From positions 8,932 through 39,705 of the forward strand of contig JAKJEP010000002.1 of NCBI GenBank assembly GCA_022705365.1: a DNA stretch of 30,774 nucleotides, given 5' to 3'. The position numbers were made by a program, and so were the translations under genes. The stretch comes from Planctomycetota bacterium (GTDB lineage Bacteria; Planctomycetota; Phycisphaerae; Sedimentisphaerales; SM23-30). The notes beneath the pieces are model-generated. The model was not told the origin of the DNA and searched no databases. It saw only the letters and a list, made by a program, of their open reading frames with translations. This document shows, one piece after another, positions 1-7,738 of the stretch (its first letter is position 1; every line of letters starts with the position of its first letter).

Positions 1-837
1 CCAGATCCAGGGCTTGCCCGCCGCGGTGACGGTGGGGGTAACGACACAACAGGCATAGTCTTTCAAACTAAAATCATATTTAGCAAAACCAAACCAGTTG
101 GTTTTCGTTCCCGGAAACGGTTCTTCCACTGCCGGCAAAGCCGGCTTTTTATCGGTAAGAACCTCGCAAATCGTTTTGGCGATTAACCCGGCCCCGGTGA
201 CGTTGGGATGAACCTGGTCCGGAAACATCTCCGGCCGGCCGTTTAAAGCCGTATATAAATCAAGTATCGCAACCCCCGTTTCCCGGGCCGCCTGATCGAT
301 TAAGGGAATCACTTCCTCCCGGATTAGTTTATCGCTGATCCCCCACTGGCCGGGATAAGCAGGCACCGGATAACATGCAAAAATCCTGGGCCGGCTCACC
401 AATCCGGAAAAATCCCCGATCATCTGCTTATAATCGTTCACAAACTCATCTTTATATTGCCAGTTTTGCGGTTTGGTATCATTGGTCCCCAGCTTGATAA
501 GCACCACCCGCGGCTCATAAGCCAGCGCCTCCTGAAAAGCCGGTTCATTGCGATACGGGTAATCCCCCCGGTTTAGCAGCGTGCGCCCGCTGACGCCAAA
601 ATTGCGCACCTCCCAGCCTTCTCCCAGCATCCTGCCCAGTTGGGCCGGATACCCATTCTGCTGCGGATCATCTATCGTAGCACCAAAGGTAATACTATCC
701 CCGATACATGCTACCCGAATGATTTGGCTGGCATCGGGTGTCTTGACGGTTTCCGCCTGGGCGGCACACATCCCCACCAGCAGCCATACCAGCCACAAAA
801 AACTCCCCTTCCGAAAATACCTTTTCGTATCCCGCAT
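1..837 (-). CDS. Secreted SGNH/GDSL esterase, 3' end outside the window
   Basis: The visible 279 residues start with a basic, hydrophobic signal peptide (about residues 1-28, ending AAQA), so the protein is probably exported. SGNH hydrolase blocks are in order: block I GDSIT with the nucleophile Ser48, block II around NFGVSG (80-85), block III GTND (117-120) and block V DQVH (207-210) supplying Asp and His. The family hydrolyses acyl or acetyl esters, often on carbohydrates. After residue 232 the chain continues into a segment (PFPGTKTNWFGF... to GKPWIW at the edge) that is not part of a normal GDSL domain. Similar planctomycete proteins, from memory, carry an alpha/beta-hydrolase domain there. 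The start is the ATG at 837 with AGGAG upstream. The ABM gene lies 24 bases upstream on the same strand, so the two are probably cotranscribed. Substrate unknown. Confidence 0.85.
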   Translation of the reverse strand, partial: MRDTKRYFRKGSFLWLVWLLVGMCAAQAETVKTPDASQIIRVACIGDSITFGATIDDPQQNGYPAQLGRMLGEGWEVRNFGVSGRTLLNRGDYPYRNEPAFQEALAYEPRVVLIKLGTNDTKPQNWQYKDEFVNDYKQMIGDFSGLVSRPRIFACYPVPAYPGQWGISDKLIREEVIPLIDQAARETGVAILDLYTALNGRPEMFPDQVHPNVTGAGLIAKTICEVLTDKKPALPAVEEPFPGTKTNWFGFAKYDFSLKDYACCVVTPTVTAAGKPWIW

Positions 838-861
838 ATCTGCTGCTCCTGTTGTCAAGCG

Positions 862-1161
862 TTACCCTATTATCTTCCACGTGGACACCGCAATCGGCCC
901 GTCAAACAACTCTTCCGCCTGCGCCGCCAGCTTCTGCAGATGCGGCGTCTTCATATGCTGATCCAGGGCCGCTTGGCTGGTCCAGTTCTCATAAAACAGA
1001 AAACGGGTTGGGTCTTTCGGGTCCTGATGCAGGACATAATCAATACAGCCCTTTTCCGCCCGCGTCGGGGCGATCAGCGACATCAGCACCTGCCGGGCCT
1101 GCTCTTCCTTGCCTTTTTTAGTCTTGAATTGTGCTGCCACGGTTAGTTTTTCCTGTAACAT
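862..1161 (-). CDS. ABM-domain (YgiN-like) small monooxygenase
   Basis: This 99-residue protein has the length and pattern of a single antibiotic biosynthesis monooxygenase domain: a beta strand opening (EKLTVAAQFKTKKGKEEQ), the central EKGCIDYVLHQDPKDPTRFLFYENW stretch (split here only by description) and the helix ALDQHMKTPHLQKLAA. Members are cofactor-free dimeric alpha+beta barrels acting on quinol-like or polyketide substrates, and many have no known substrate. The ATG at 1161 is preceded by AAGGAG at good spacing. It is the first gene of a probable two-gene unit with the GDSL esterase, although no functional link is obvious. Cytoplasmic, with no signal peptide or membrane segment. Confidence 0.85.
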   Translation of the reverse strand: MLQEKLTVAAQFKTKKGKEEQARQVLMSLIAPTRAEKGCIDYVLHQDPKDPTRFLFYENWTSQAALDQHMKTPHLQKLAAQAEELFDGPIAVSTWKIIG

Positions 1162-1200
1162 CGATTAAGCTCCTTTCTGGTTGTCGTACATAACAAGCCC

Positions 1201-1228
1201 AGTATAGAAATTCACTCACGCAACGCAA
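1201..1228 (-). promoter_or_regulatory. Candidate sigma70 promoter for ABM-esterase unit
   Basis: On the minus strand, TTGCGT (1228-1223) and TATACT (1206-1201) are separated by 16 bases. They sit about 40 bases before the ABM start codon. The -10 box matches five of six consensus bases. Inference from sequence only. Confidence 0.45.
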
Positions 1229-1341
1229 GGACCTATAATCTGATTCCCTTGCTTCATTTTCTGCAAGATATCCCTTTTCCAAAACCGAAACGTCTATAGC
1301 CCTTGAACCAAATTCGATTGGTCGGCTTGAAATGATGCATC

Positions 1342-1464
1342 CTATGTATCTTCATAACAAAGATTTACATCGGCCATATAGAGGCTGCCAGCCATCCCCT
1401 CGCTATGCAAAATCTCGTCCGGTTTAATCAATAAAACCCCCGTAAGACGTTTATTTCCAACCAA
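1342..1464 (-). CDS. Possible 40-residue small protein, TTG start
   Basis: On the minus strand a strong AAGGAGG lies five bases before a TTG codon at 1464, which opens a 40-codon frame ending in TAG at 1342. The product would read MVGNKRLTGVLLIKPDEILH and then SEGMAGSLYMADVNLCYEDT. I do not recognise it. It has no clear membrane helix or motif. The ribosome site is among the best in the window, and a TTG start with a perfect site is also used by the isocitrate dehydrogenase gene at 15766. Against it, the frame is short and could be a chance reading or the remnant of a larger gene. It lies between the ABM gene and the divergent histidine kinase. Confidence 0.3.
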   Translation of the reverse strand: MVGNKRLTGVLLIKPDEILHSEGMAGSLYMADVNLCYEDT

Positions 1465-1587
1465 TATATCCTCCTTATTTTACCGATAGTTACAAAGATG
1501 GCACCTGTTTGCCGGAACCTGGCTGAGTAAACATATATACGACCTCCAAATGAATGAATTATTACACAGGTAAAGGAACTGTAAACC

Positions 1588-3612
1588 ATGAATGCAAACT
1601 GGCAGGATGAAAACTCACGATGGGACGAAATCGAATCCTCCCTTCGCAAAAAGGAAGACTTTTTGAAAAAAGTCCTGGATTCCCTGCTGGTGGGCGTCTT
1701 TGTCATGGATCCCAAAACTCACAAAATTGTGGATGTCAATCAGAAATGCGCGGAACTGGTGGGATTGCCCAGGGAAAAAATTATCGGGAATATCTGTCAC
1801 GGATTCGTTTGTCCGGCGGATGTCGGCAAATGCCCGATCACCGATCTGGGGCAAACCGTGGATATGTCCGAACGGAAACTGCGGAAAGCCAACGGACAAC
1901 TGATTCCTATTCTCAAGAGTGTAGCCACGATCGAATCGGAAAATCAAACCTATCTGATTGAAAGTTTCATTGATCTCACCAGCCAAAAACAGGCCGAAGC
2001 CCGCATCGCCGCCGAAACCGCCAAACTTTCCGCCATGATCTTCGGCATGGAAGAAGGGGTCGTATTTGCCGATTCCGAAAACCGGATCGTGGAGGCCAAC
2101 TCCTATTTCTGCCGGATTGTCCACAAGGATCGGGACTGGATTATAGGCAAAAAACTGGAGGAACTGCATACCGGAAATATTCTGGAAAATGTCATGGCGA
2201 AGGTTGCGCAATTTCGCCAAAAATCCGATTCTTCCCCTTATATTATTCAACGTCCCTTAGGCGGAGCAGAATTAATTTTCCGTATGCAGCCGATCTATCG
2301 CGACGGTATCTATGACGGCGTACTCCTGAATGTCATCGATGTCAGCGAACTGGTCGCTTCCCGCAAACAGGCCGAATCGGCACGGATAGAGACCGAAAAG
2401 GCAAACACCCGGCTCCAAGAAGCCATCCGGGAAGCCAACTGCCTGGCGGAACAGGCAACTACCGCCAGCAAGGCCAAGAGCGCTTTTCTGGCCAACATGA
2501 GCCATGAAATCCGCACTCCCATGAATGCGATTATCGGCTTCAGCGATATGCTGGCCGGAGAAAATTTGTCCCCGCGGCAGATGGGGTATGTCGATACCAT
2601 CAAAAATTCCGGGGAACATCTGCTCAGCCTGATTAATGACATCCTGGACTTTTCCAAAATAGAAGCGGGCAAACTGGATGTCGAAAAAGTCGAATATCCG
2701 CTGGAAAAAATCCTTACCAGCAGCGATTCCCTCCTGCGGCCGGCGGCCCTGCGAAAAGGACTGGACTTCCAAATCCTCCATCGAACCCAACTGCCCGCCC
2801 GGATCTGCACCGATCCGGTACGGGTCAACCAATGCCTGACCAACCTGGTCAATAACGCCATCAAGTTCACCGCCAAAGGATATGTGCATGTAATCGTTTC
2901 CCTGGAAACCGTAAATAATATCCCTTACATTCGTTTCGATGTGGAAGACTCCGGCATCGGCATTCCTGCGGACAAACGGGAGGTCATATTTCAATCCTTC
3001 ACGCAGGCCGACATCAGCACCACCCGCCAATATGGCGGTACGGGACTGGGCCTGTCGATTACCAAACGGCTGGCAGAAATTCTGGGCGGCTGGCTTGCGG
3101 TAGAAAGCGAACCGGGCAAAGGGTCCGTGTTTTCCCTTTTCATCCCCGTCGGCCTGGACGTCACCTTGCAGCCGCTGCTGGGGGAAAAAACGATGGAAGA
3201 ATATTCCCGGTGTACTCCCCTCCGGCAGGAAACCAGCTTGTATGGACAGATTCTGGTGGCTGAAGACAATCGGTCCAACCAGAAATTAATCGAAGCGGTT
3301 CTTCATAAAATGGGTCTGACCGTAACGCTGGTGGAAAATGGTCAAAAAGCCATAGAAGCTGTCGCGGCCCAAAAATTTGACCTGATCTTCATGGACATGC
3401 AGATGCCGGTGATGGGCGGGCTGGAGGCCACCCAGGCGATCCGTGCCCGCGAGGCGCGGCGTACCTGGGCGGCTGGCGGGCAGTGGCGCTCGACGCCGAT
3501 CGTCGCGATGACGGCCCATGCAATGCAGGGCGACCGCGACCGTTGCCTGGCTTCCGGCATGGACGATTACATCGCCAAGCCGATCAAAAAGAAGTGGTAC
3601 AGCAGGTTCTGA
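1588..3612 (+). CDS. Cytoplasmic PAS-PAS hybrid histidine kinase, frame broken at the end of REC
   Basis: Order of domains over 674 residues: a short coiled N-terminus, PAS 1 (about 25-135), PAS 2 (about 145-260), a coiled linker (262-300), HisKA with the phospho-accepting His306 in SHEIRTPMN, an HATPase_c domain (N box NNAIKF, G1 DSGIGIP, G2 GGTGLGL; about 400-535) and a C-terminal receiver with acceptor Asp603 (FMDMQMP) and conserved Lys664 (AKP). No membrane helix, so the signal is sensed in the cytoplasm. PAS 1 carries three cysteines spaced C-x4-C-x6-C (CHGFVCPADVGKC), a pattern seen in other PAS kinases and possibly redox or metal sensitive. The frame stops with KKKWYSRF right after the receiver lysine, whereas the -1 frame continues without a stop into the Hpt domain. 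The intact protein is therefore expected to be a kinase-REC-Hpt fusion. It autophosphorylates and passes phosphate His to Asp to Hpt. Confidence 0.92.
   Translation: MNANWQDENSRWDEIESSLRKKEDFLKKVLDSLLVGVFVMDPKTHKIVDVNQKCAELVGLPREKIIGNICHGFVCPADVGKCPITDLGQTVDMSERKLRKANGQLIPILKSVATIESENQTYLIESFIDLTSQKQAEARIAAETAKLSAMIFGMEEGVVFADSENRIVEANSYFCRIVHKDRDWIIGKKLEELHTGNILENVMAKVAQFRQKSDSSPYIIQRPLGGAELIFRMQPIYRDGIYDGVLLNVIDVSELVASRKQAESARIETEKANTRLQEAIREANCLAEQATTASKAKSAFLANMSHEIRTPMNAIIGFSDMLAGENLSPRQMGYVDTIKNSGEHLLSLINDILDFSKIEAGKLDVEKVEYPLEKILTSSDSLLRPAALRKGLDFQILHRTQLPARICTDPVRVNQCLTNLVNNAIKFTAKGYVHVIVSLETVNNIPYIRFDVEDSGIGIPADKREVIFQSFTQADISTTRQYGGTGLGLSITKRLAEILGGWLAVESEPGKGSVFSLFIPVGLDVTLQPLLGEKTMEEYSRCTPLRQETSLYGQILVAEDNRSNQKLIEAVLHKMGLTVTLVENGQKAIEAVAAQKFDLIFMDMQMPVMGGLEATQAIRAREARRTWAAGGQWRSTPIVAMTAHAMQGDRDRCLASGMDDYIAKPIKKKWYSRF
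3585..3594 (+). other. Frameshift point at CAAAAAGAAG between receiver and Hpt
   Basis: The codons AAA AAG (3586-3591) lie in an A5G run. Read in frame, the kinase ends 21 bases later at TGA 3610-3612. Slipping back one base, or adding one A to the run, gives KKEVVQQVLNRW, a normal receiver end, and the frame then stays open to 4052 through the Hpt domain. This could be a sequencing or assembly indel, a real one-base deletion, or ribosomal -1 frameshifting on a partly slippery site (the P-site re-pairing from AAA to CAA is imperfect). I see no obvious strong stem-loop immediately downstream. Confidence 0.75.
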
Positions 3613-3683
3613 ACCGCTGGAGCAAAGCCAGGAAAACCGATAGTACCCAGGAACCATTCACAGAAGACAAGGAGATTCAGCCC

Positions 3684-4052
3684 ATGACGAAGGAAATGGA
3701 CACGAAAGAGATATTCAATCCCGAACAGGTGCTAAAAATTCTGGACGGGGACGTAAAGGTTTTGCGGGAAATTACGAGCGTGTTTATCGACACGTCCGTT
3801 GGCGATTTGGAAGCCCTGCGGCAGGCAATCACCGCCGGCCAGCCGGAACAGGTTCAGCAGGAAGCCCATAAGTTAAAGGGCGCGGCCGCCAATATCGGCG
3901 CCGAGCGGGTGCGCGCTCTGGCCCTGGAAATGGAGCAAACCGCCCGGCAGGCGGATTTGGAGGGCCTGGGCCGGGTCTTTGACAGCCTGCAGGGGGAACT
4001 GGAACAATTCAAACAGTTGCTGGGCCGCTATGCGTGGGAATCGTTAAAATAG
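3684..4052 (+). CDS. Hpt phosphotransfer domain protein
   Basis: The 122-residue product is essentially one Hpt four-helix domain, with the phospho-accepting His in EAHKLKGAAANIGA matching the family HxLKGxxxxxG pattern. It relays phosphate between the receiver of the hybrid kinase and another receiver. The ATG at 3684 has AAGGAG nine bases upstream, so a separate protein can be made. The same frame is also open upstream to 3483 and reads through the receiver end of the kinase, so this may instead be the C-terminal domain of the kinase, separated only by a one-base shift near 3590. Ten bases separate its stop from the next gene. Confidence 0.85.
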   Translation: MTKEMDTKEIFNPEQVLKILDGDVKVLREITSVFIDTSVGDLEALRQAITAGQPEQVQQEAHKLKGAAANIGAERVRALALEMEQTARQADLEGLGRVFDSLQGELEQFKQLLGRYAWESLK

Positions 4053-4062
4053 GAGAGTTTTC

Positions 4063-5301
4063 ATGGCCAAGGTACTCATTGCGGACGATCATGCGGTCAC
4101 ACGAATGCTGCTGCAAAGCACGCTGGAAAAAAACGGCTATACCGTTCTGGCCGCCGAAGACGGGCAGCAGGCGTGGGATTATCTGAAGCGGGAACCGGAC
4201 CTGCGGCTGGCGATTTTGGACTGGATGATGCCGGGCCTGAGCGGGGTGGAAATCTGCGGCCGGCTGGAAGAAGAACACCGGGCCAATCTGACCTATATCA
4301 TTCTTTTGACCGCCAGGGAAGGCACCGAAAATATTGCGGCCGCGCTGCAGGCCGGGGCCAATGATTATGTGACCAAGCCGTTTCAAAAAGAAGAACTGCT
4401 GGCCCGGCTGAAGGTGGGGCAGCGCATGATCGACTTGCAGTCCCAGCTCACCCAGGCCCAGAAGCTGGAATCCATCGGCCAACTGGCGGCGGGCATTGCC
4501 CACGAAATCAATACACCGGCCCAGTATATCGGCGACAACATTCAGTTTATCATGGAAGCCGTGACGGACGGGAGAAAACTGATTGAAAAATATGTCGAGG
4601 TGGTGGAAGCCTGCCGCTCGCTTCCGGCCATCCGTCCGCTGATCGAGGAAATCGACGCCCTGGCCCGGGAGATCGACGCCGCGTTTCTGGCCGAAGAACT
4701 GCCCAAGGCCATCCAGCAGTCGCAGCAGGGTATCGAACACGTTTCCCATATCGTTCGTGCGATGAAAGAGTTTGCCCATCCGGGGACCCGCGGCAAGCAG
4801 GACCTGGACATCAACAAGGCGATTCAGAGTACCCTTACCATCTCCCGGAATAAATGGAAAGAGATTGCCGACCTGGAAACGGATCTGGACAATCATATGC
4901 CCCTGGTTTCCTGCTTTCCGATTGAACTGAACCAGGTGATCCTGGCCCTGATTCTCAACGCCGCCGATGCCGTCCGGGATGCCATCCGGCAGGACGGCCG
5001 GGAAAAGGGGCTGATTGCCATCCTTTCCCGGCAAAGCGGCGAGTATGCGGAAATCCGCATATCCGATACCGGCACGGGCATCCCGGAGGAAATCCGGGAT
5101 AAAATTTTCAATCCGTTTTTTACCACCAAGGATATCGGCGTGGGAATGGGGCAGGGCCTGTCCATCTCCCATGCGATTGTGGCGGAAAAACATCAGGGAA
5201 CGCTCACATTTGAGACCGAGGTGGGAAAAGGCACGACGTTTATCATCCGGCTGCCGCTGCAGCCGCAATCCGCGGGGCAGGAGAAGACGATCCTGGTATG
5301 A
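4063..5301 (+). CDS. REC-HisKA-HATPase response regulator/kinase
   Basis: The 412-residue protein has an N-terminal receiver (residues 1-120; acidic pair Asp8/Asp9, acceptor Asp53 in ILDWMMPG, Lys in TKPF), a coiled linker, a dimerisation helix with His147 in GIAHEINTP, a long helical insert (about 165-245) and an HATPase_c domain (NAADAV, DTGTGIP, GQGLSIS; about 270-400). No membrane segment. Such receiver-first kinases take phosphate from an upstream Hpt and change their own kinase or phosphatase activity. The ATG follows AGGAGA by six bases. Its stop overlaps the next start by four bases (ATGA), so the two are translationally coupled. Confidence 0.93.
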   Translation: MAKVLIADDHAVTRMLLQSTLEKNGYTVLAAEDGQQAWDYLKREPDLRLAILDWMMPGLSGVEICGRLEEEHRANLTYIILLTAREGTENIAAALQAGANDYVTKPFQKEELLARLKVGQRMIDLQSQLTQAQKLESIGQLAAGIAHEINTPAQYIGDNIQFIMEAVTDGRKLIEKYVEVVEACRSLPAIRPLIEEIDALAREIDAAFLAEELPKAIQQSQQGIEHVSHIVRAMKEFAHPGTRGKQDLDINKAIQSTLTISRNKWKEIADLETDLDNHMPLVSCFPIELNQVILALILNAADAVRDAIRQDGREKGLIAILSRQSGEYAEIRISDTGTGIPEEIRDKIFNPFFTTKDIGVGMGQGLSISHAIVAEKHQGTLTFETEVGKGTTFIIRLPLQPQSAGQEKTILV

Positions 5302-6509
5302 GTGACAGAAAAAGAATTCTTTTTGTGGACGATGAAGCCCGCATTCTGGAAGGCCTGCGGCGGATGCTGCGGGTGATGCGCAGCCAGTGGGATATGATGT
5401 TTGCCGGCAGCGCCGCGGAGGCACTGCAGGAACTGGAAACCAGACCGTATGACGTGATTGTTTCCGATATGCGCATGCCGGGCATGCACGGGGCCGACCT
5501 GCTGGAGAGCGTCAAACGAAAATATCCCCGGATGGTGCGGATCGCCCTTTCAGGCCAGACCTCCAAGGAGGAGGTGCTGCGCACCGTGGGGCCGGTCCAT
5601 CAGTATCTGCCCAAGCCCTGCGATGCCGATACGCTCAAAGCCACCATCACCCGCGTCTGCTCGTTTCGGGAGATTCTGGTCAATCCCCGCCTGCAGGGAC
5701 TGATTACCCAGTTGGAATCGCTACCCTGTATTTCGTCGTTTTATACCGAGCTGATCGAGGAGCTCCACTCGGACGATGCTTCCGTTCAGAAGGTCAGCGG
5801 GATTATTTCGCAGGATATCGGGATGACCGTGAAGGTCCTGCAGATGGTAAATTCCGCCTTTTTCGGGGTGCGCCAGCATGTCCAGAGCCTGGCCCAGGCG
5901 GTGACGCTGCTGGGGCTGGAAACGATCCGTTCGCTGGCACTCACGGCCAAGATTTTTTCCTGCTTTGAACCGGTTTCGCTGCAAAATTTTTCCATCCATT
6001 CGCTATGGCAGCATTGCGTGGAAATCGGGGAACACGCCAAGCGCATCGCCCGACTCGAAGAGGTCGATGACCTGATTGCCGATCATGCCCTCTTGTCCGG
6101 TATGCTGCATGATGTGGGCAAACTGATTTTTGCGACCCAGTTGCCGGAGGAATATGACCGGACCCTTGCGGCGGCCCGGGAACAACGGGTTCCACTCTTT
6201 GAAATGGAACGGGAACGAATCGGGGCCACCCATGCGGAAGTGGGCGCCTATCTGCTGGGCTTATGGGGTTTCAAGGAACCCATCATTGAAACTCTGGTAT
6301 ATCACCATACTCCGCAGGCCTCGCCGTATAAGGTCTTTTCGGTTTTAACCGCCGTATGCACCGCCAACCAGCTTTCTCTGGCAAACTCAGCCAGTCCGAT
6401 GCCAACGCCGGAAAAATCCTATATCGAGTATCTGGAAGAATTGCATCTGTCGGACCGTCTGCCGTTCTGGCGGGAAGTGTGCCGGGGAAAATCCCCCGTC
6501 TCCTGCTGA
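5298..6509 (+). CDS. REC-HDOD output protein
   Basis: The 403-residue protein has a receiver (about 5-125; Asp11/Asp12, acceptor Asp57 in VSDMRMPG, KPC near 110) followed by an HDOD domain (about 140-340), recognised by QDIGMTVKVLQMVNSAFFG, the helix around LLGLETIRSLAL and LLSGMLHDVGKL. HDOD domains derive from HD phosphohydrolases. Most have lost catalysis and act as adaptors in motility, biofilm or c-di-GMP-linked regulation. An HD pair is still visible here in MLHDVGKL, but activity cannot be judged. It overlaps the preceding kinase gene by four bases and is the likely output of this phosphorelay. It converges on dprA with 44 bases between stops and no clear terminator. Confidence 0.92.
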   Translation: MSDRKRILFVDDEARILEGLRRMLRVMRSQWDMMFAGSAAEALQELETRPYDVIVSDMRMPGMHGADLLESVKRKYPRMVRIALSGQTSKEEVLRTVGPVHQYLPKPCDADTLKATITRVCSFREILVNPRLQGLITQLESLPCISSFYTELIEELHSDDASVQKVSGIISQDIGMTVKVLQMVNSAFFGVRQHVQSLAQAVTLLGLETIRSLALTAKIFSCFEPVSLQNFSIHSLWQHCVEIGEHAKRIARLEEVDDLIADHALLSGMLHDVGKLIFATQLPEEYDRTLAAAREQRVPLFEMERERIGATHAEVGAYLLGLWGFKEPIIETLVYHHTPQASPYKVFSVLTAVCTANQLSLANSASPMPTPEKSYIEYLEELHLSDRLPFWREVCRGKSPVSC

Positions 6510-6553
6510 CGAAGAACCGCAATCCGGAAAGACGGCCGGCAGCGGATCGGAAT

Positions 6554-7708
6554 CTACCTCTTTTGGTAGTAGCTGCCCGGCAGTTGTTTGACGACGCTTT
6601 TGAGCTGGAGAGAAATCACCGCGGCATTCACCTGCCCGGGCGAAAGATCGCTGGCGGCCATAATCTCATCGATATGGACCGGATGCTCCGCCAGACAGCC
6701 CAGCACCGCCGACTCCTGGCGGGTCAGGGGAATTTGCCCGGTCTCAAACAGGCTTGGCTCGTGCTGCCTTTCTTCCGCGGCAGAAACCTCGCCGGCATGA
6801 TCCTTCAGAAGCCCGCCGACGATCCCCAGGGCATCCAGTATATCTGCCACGTTTTCCACCAGTTTGGCGCCATCTTTGATCAACTGATGCGGCCCGAAAC
6901 TGCCCGGTGCATCCACCCGGCCCGGTACGGCCATGACCTCCCGATTCTGTTCCAGCGCCAGCCGGGTGGTAATCAGGGCGCCGCTGCGCGGCCGGGCTTC
7001 CACCAGAATCGTGCCCAGCGACAGGCCGGAGATAATCCGGTTCCGCGCCGGGAACGTGGTCGGCAGCGGCTCATACCGCAGCGGAAACTCGCTGACGATG
7101 GCTCCCGATCGGATGATTCTTTGGGCCAGGTCTTCATTTTCGGGCGGGTAGATTTTTTCCAGCCCGCAGCCCTGCACCGCAATGGTCCGGCCGTCGGCGG
7201 CGATGGCCCCGCGATGGGCGGCGGTGTCGATGCCCCGGGCCAGGCCCGACACAATCGTCACCCCGGCCGCCGCCAGCATGTGGCTCAGCCGCGCAGCCTG
7301 TTCCTGGCCGTACTGGCTGCAATTGCGCGAACCCACCACCGCCACCGCCAGTTGATCCGCCCGCGCCAGTTCGCCCAGCACATAGAGCACCTGCGGCGGG
7401 TCATCGATCTGTTTTAATAAGGCGGGATACCCCTGGCATTCGATGGTCAGAATCGTTACCCCCAGCTTTTCGGCCAGGTTCCATTCCGCCTCCACATCGA
7501 CCTGGTCCCGGTTTTTGGCAATCATTTCCGCTTTCTTGTGCCCAATGCCCGGCACCGAGGCCAGCCGGCCCGGCCCGGCCGCAAGAATCGCATCCACACT
7601 GCCGAGTGCCTGCCGCAACTGCGTGAAGGTTTTGGACCCCAATCCGCCGGTCAGATGCAGATGGAGCCATTTCTTGAGTTCGTCCGGATTTTTCCGCTGT
7701 TGTTCCAT
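6554..7708 (-). CDS. dprA: DprA/Smf DNA-processing protein
   Basis: The 384-residue protein has an N-terminal helix-hairpin-helix (SVPGIGHKKAEMIA, 52-65), the DprA Rossmann core (VVGSRNCSQYG at 125-134, SGLARGIDTAAHRGAI at 154-169, the conserved FPARNRIISGLS at 219-230, VEARPRSGALITT at 236-248, VPGRVDAPGSFG at 261-272) and a C-terminal winged helix (about 318-380). DprA binds incoming single-stranded DNA and loads RecA during natural transformation; it is also found in many bacteria not known to be competent. The ATG at 7708 follows GAGGTG by about five bases. It is the last gene of the LPS operon, 30 bases after the glycosyltransferase stop, with no obvious functional tie to LPS. Confidence 0.95.
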   Translation of the reverse strand: MEQQRKNPDELKKWLHLHLTGGLGSKTFTQLRQALGSVDAILAAGPGRLASVPGIGHKKAEMIAKNRDQVDVEAEWNLAEKLGVTILTIECQGYPALLKQIDDPPQVLYVLGELARADQLAVAVVGSRNCSQYGQEQAARLSHMLAAAGVTIVSGLARGIDTAAHRGAIAADGRTIAVQGCGLEKIYPPENEDLAQRIIRSGAIVSEFPLRYEPLPTTFPARNRIISGLSLGTILVEARPRSGALITTRLALEQNREVMAVPGRVDAPGSFGPHQLIKDGAKLVENVADILDALGIVGGLLKDHAGEVSAAEERQHEPSLFETGQIPLTRQESAVLGCLAEHPVHIDEIMAASDLSPGQVNAAVISLQLKSVVKQLPGSYYQKR

Positions 7709-7738
7709 AATTCCACCTCTGCCGCCCGAAACACCGGC

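Larger units (their letters stand above)
1162..1587. other. Divergent intergenic region
   Basis: This 426-base gap separates the minus-strand ABM-esterase unit from the plus-strand signalling operon. Apart from the promoter at 1201-1228 and the possible small gene at 1342-1464, I see no hairpin terminator or repeat. A TATATA near 1533 could be a -10 box for the kinase, but no good -35 box pairs with it. The kinase ribosome site is AAAGGAA, about eleven bases before the ATG at 1588. Confidence 0.5.

Noticed and set aside
4009..5424. Long minus-strand frame opposite the REC-kinase gene
   Set aside because: Antisense shadow of a gene with full REC, HisKA and HATPase motifs; no domain of its own.
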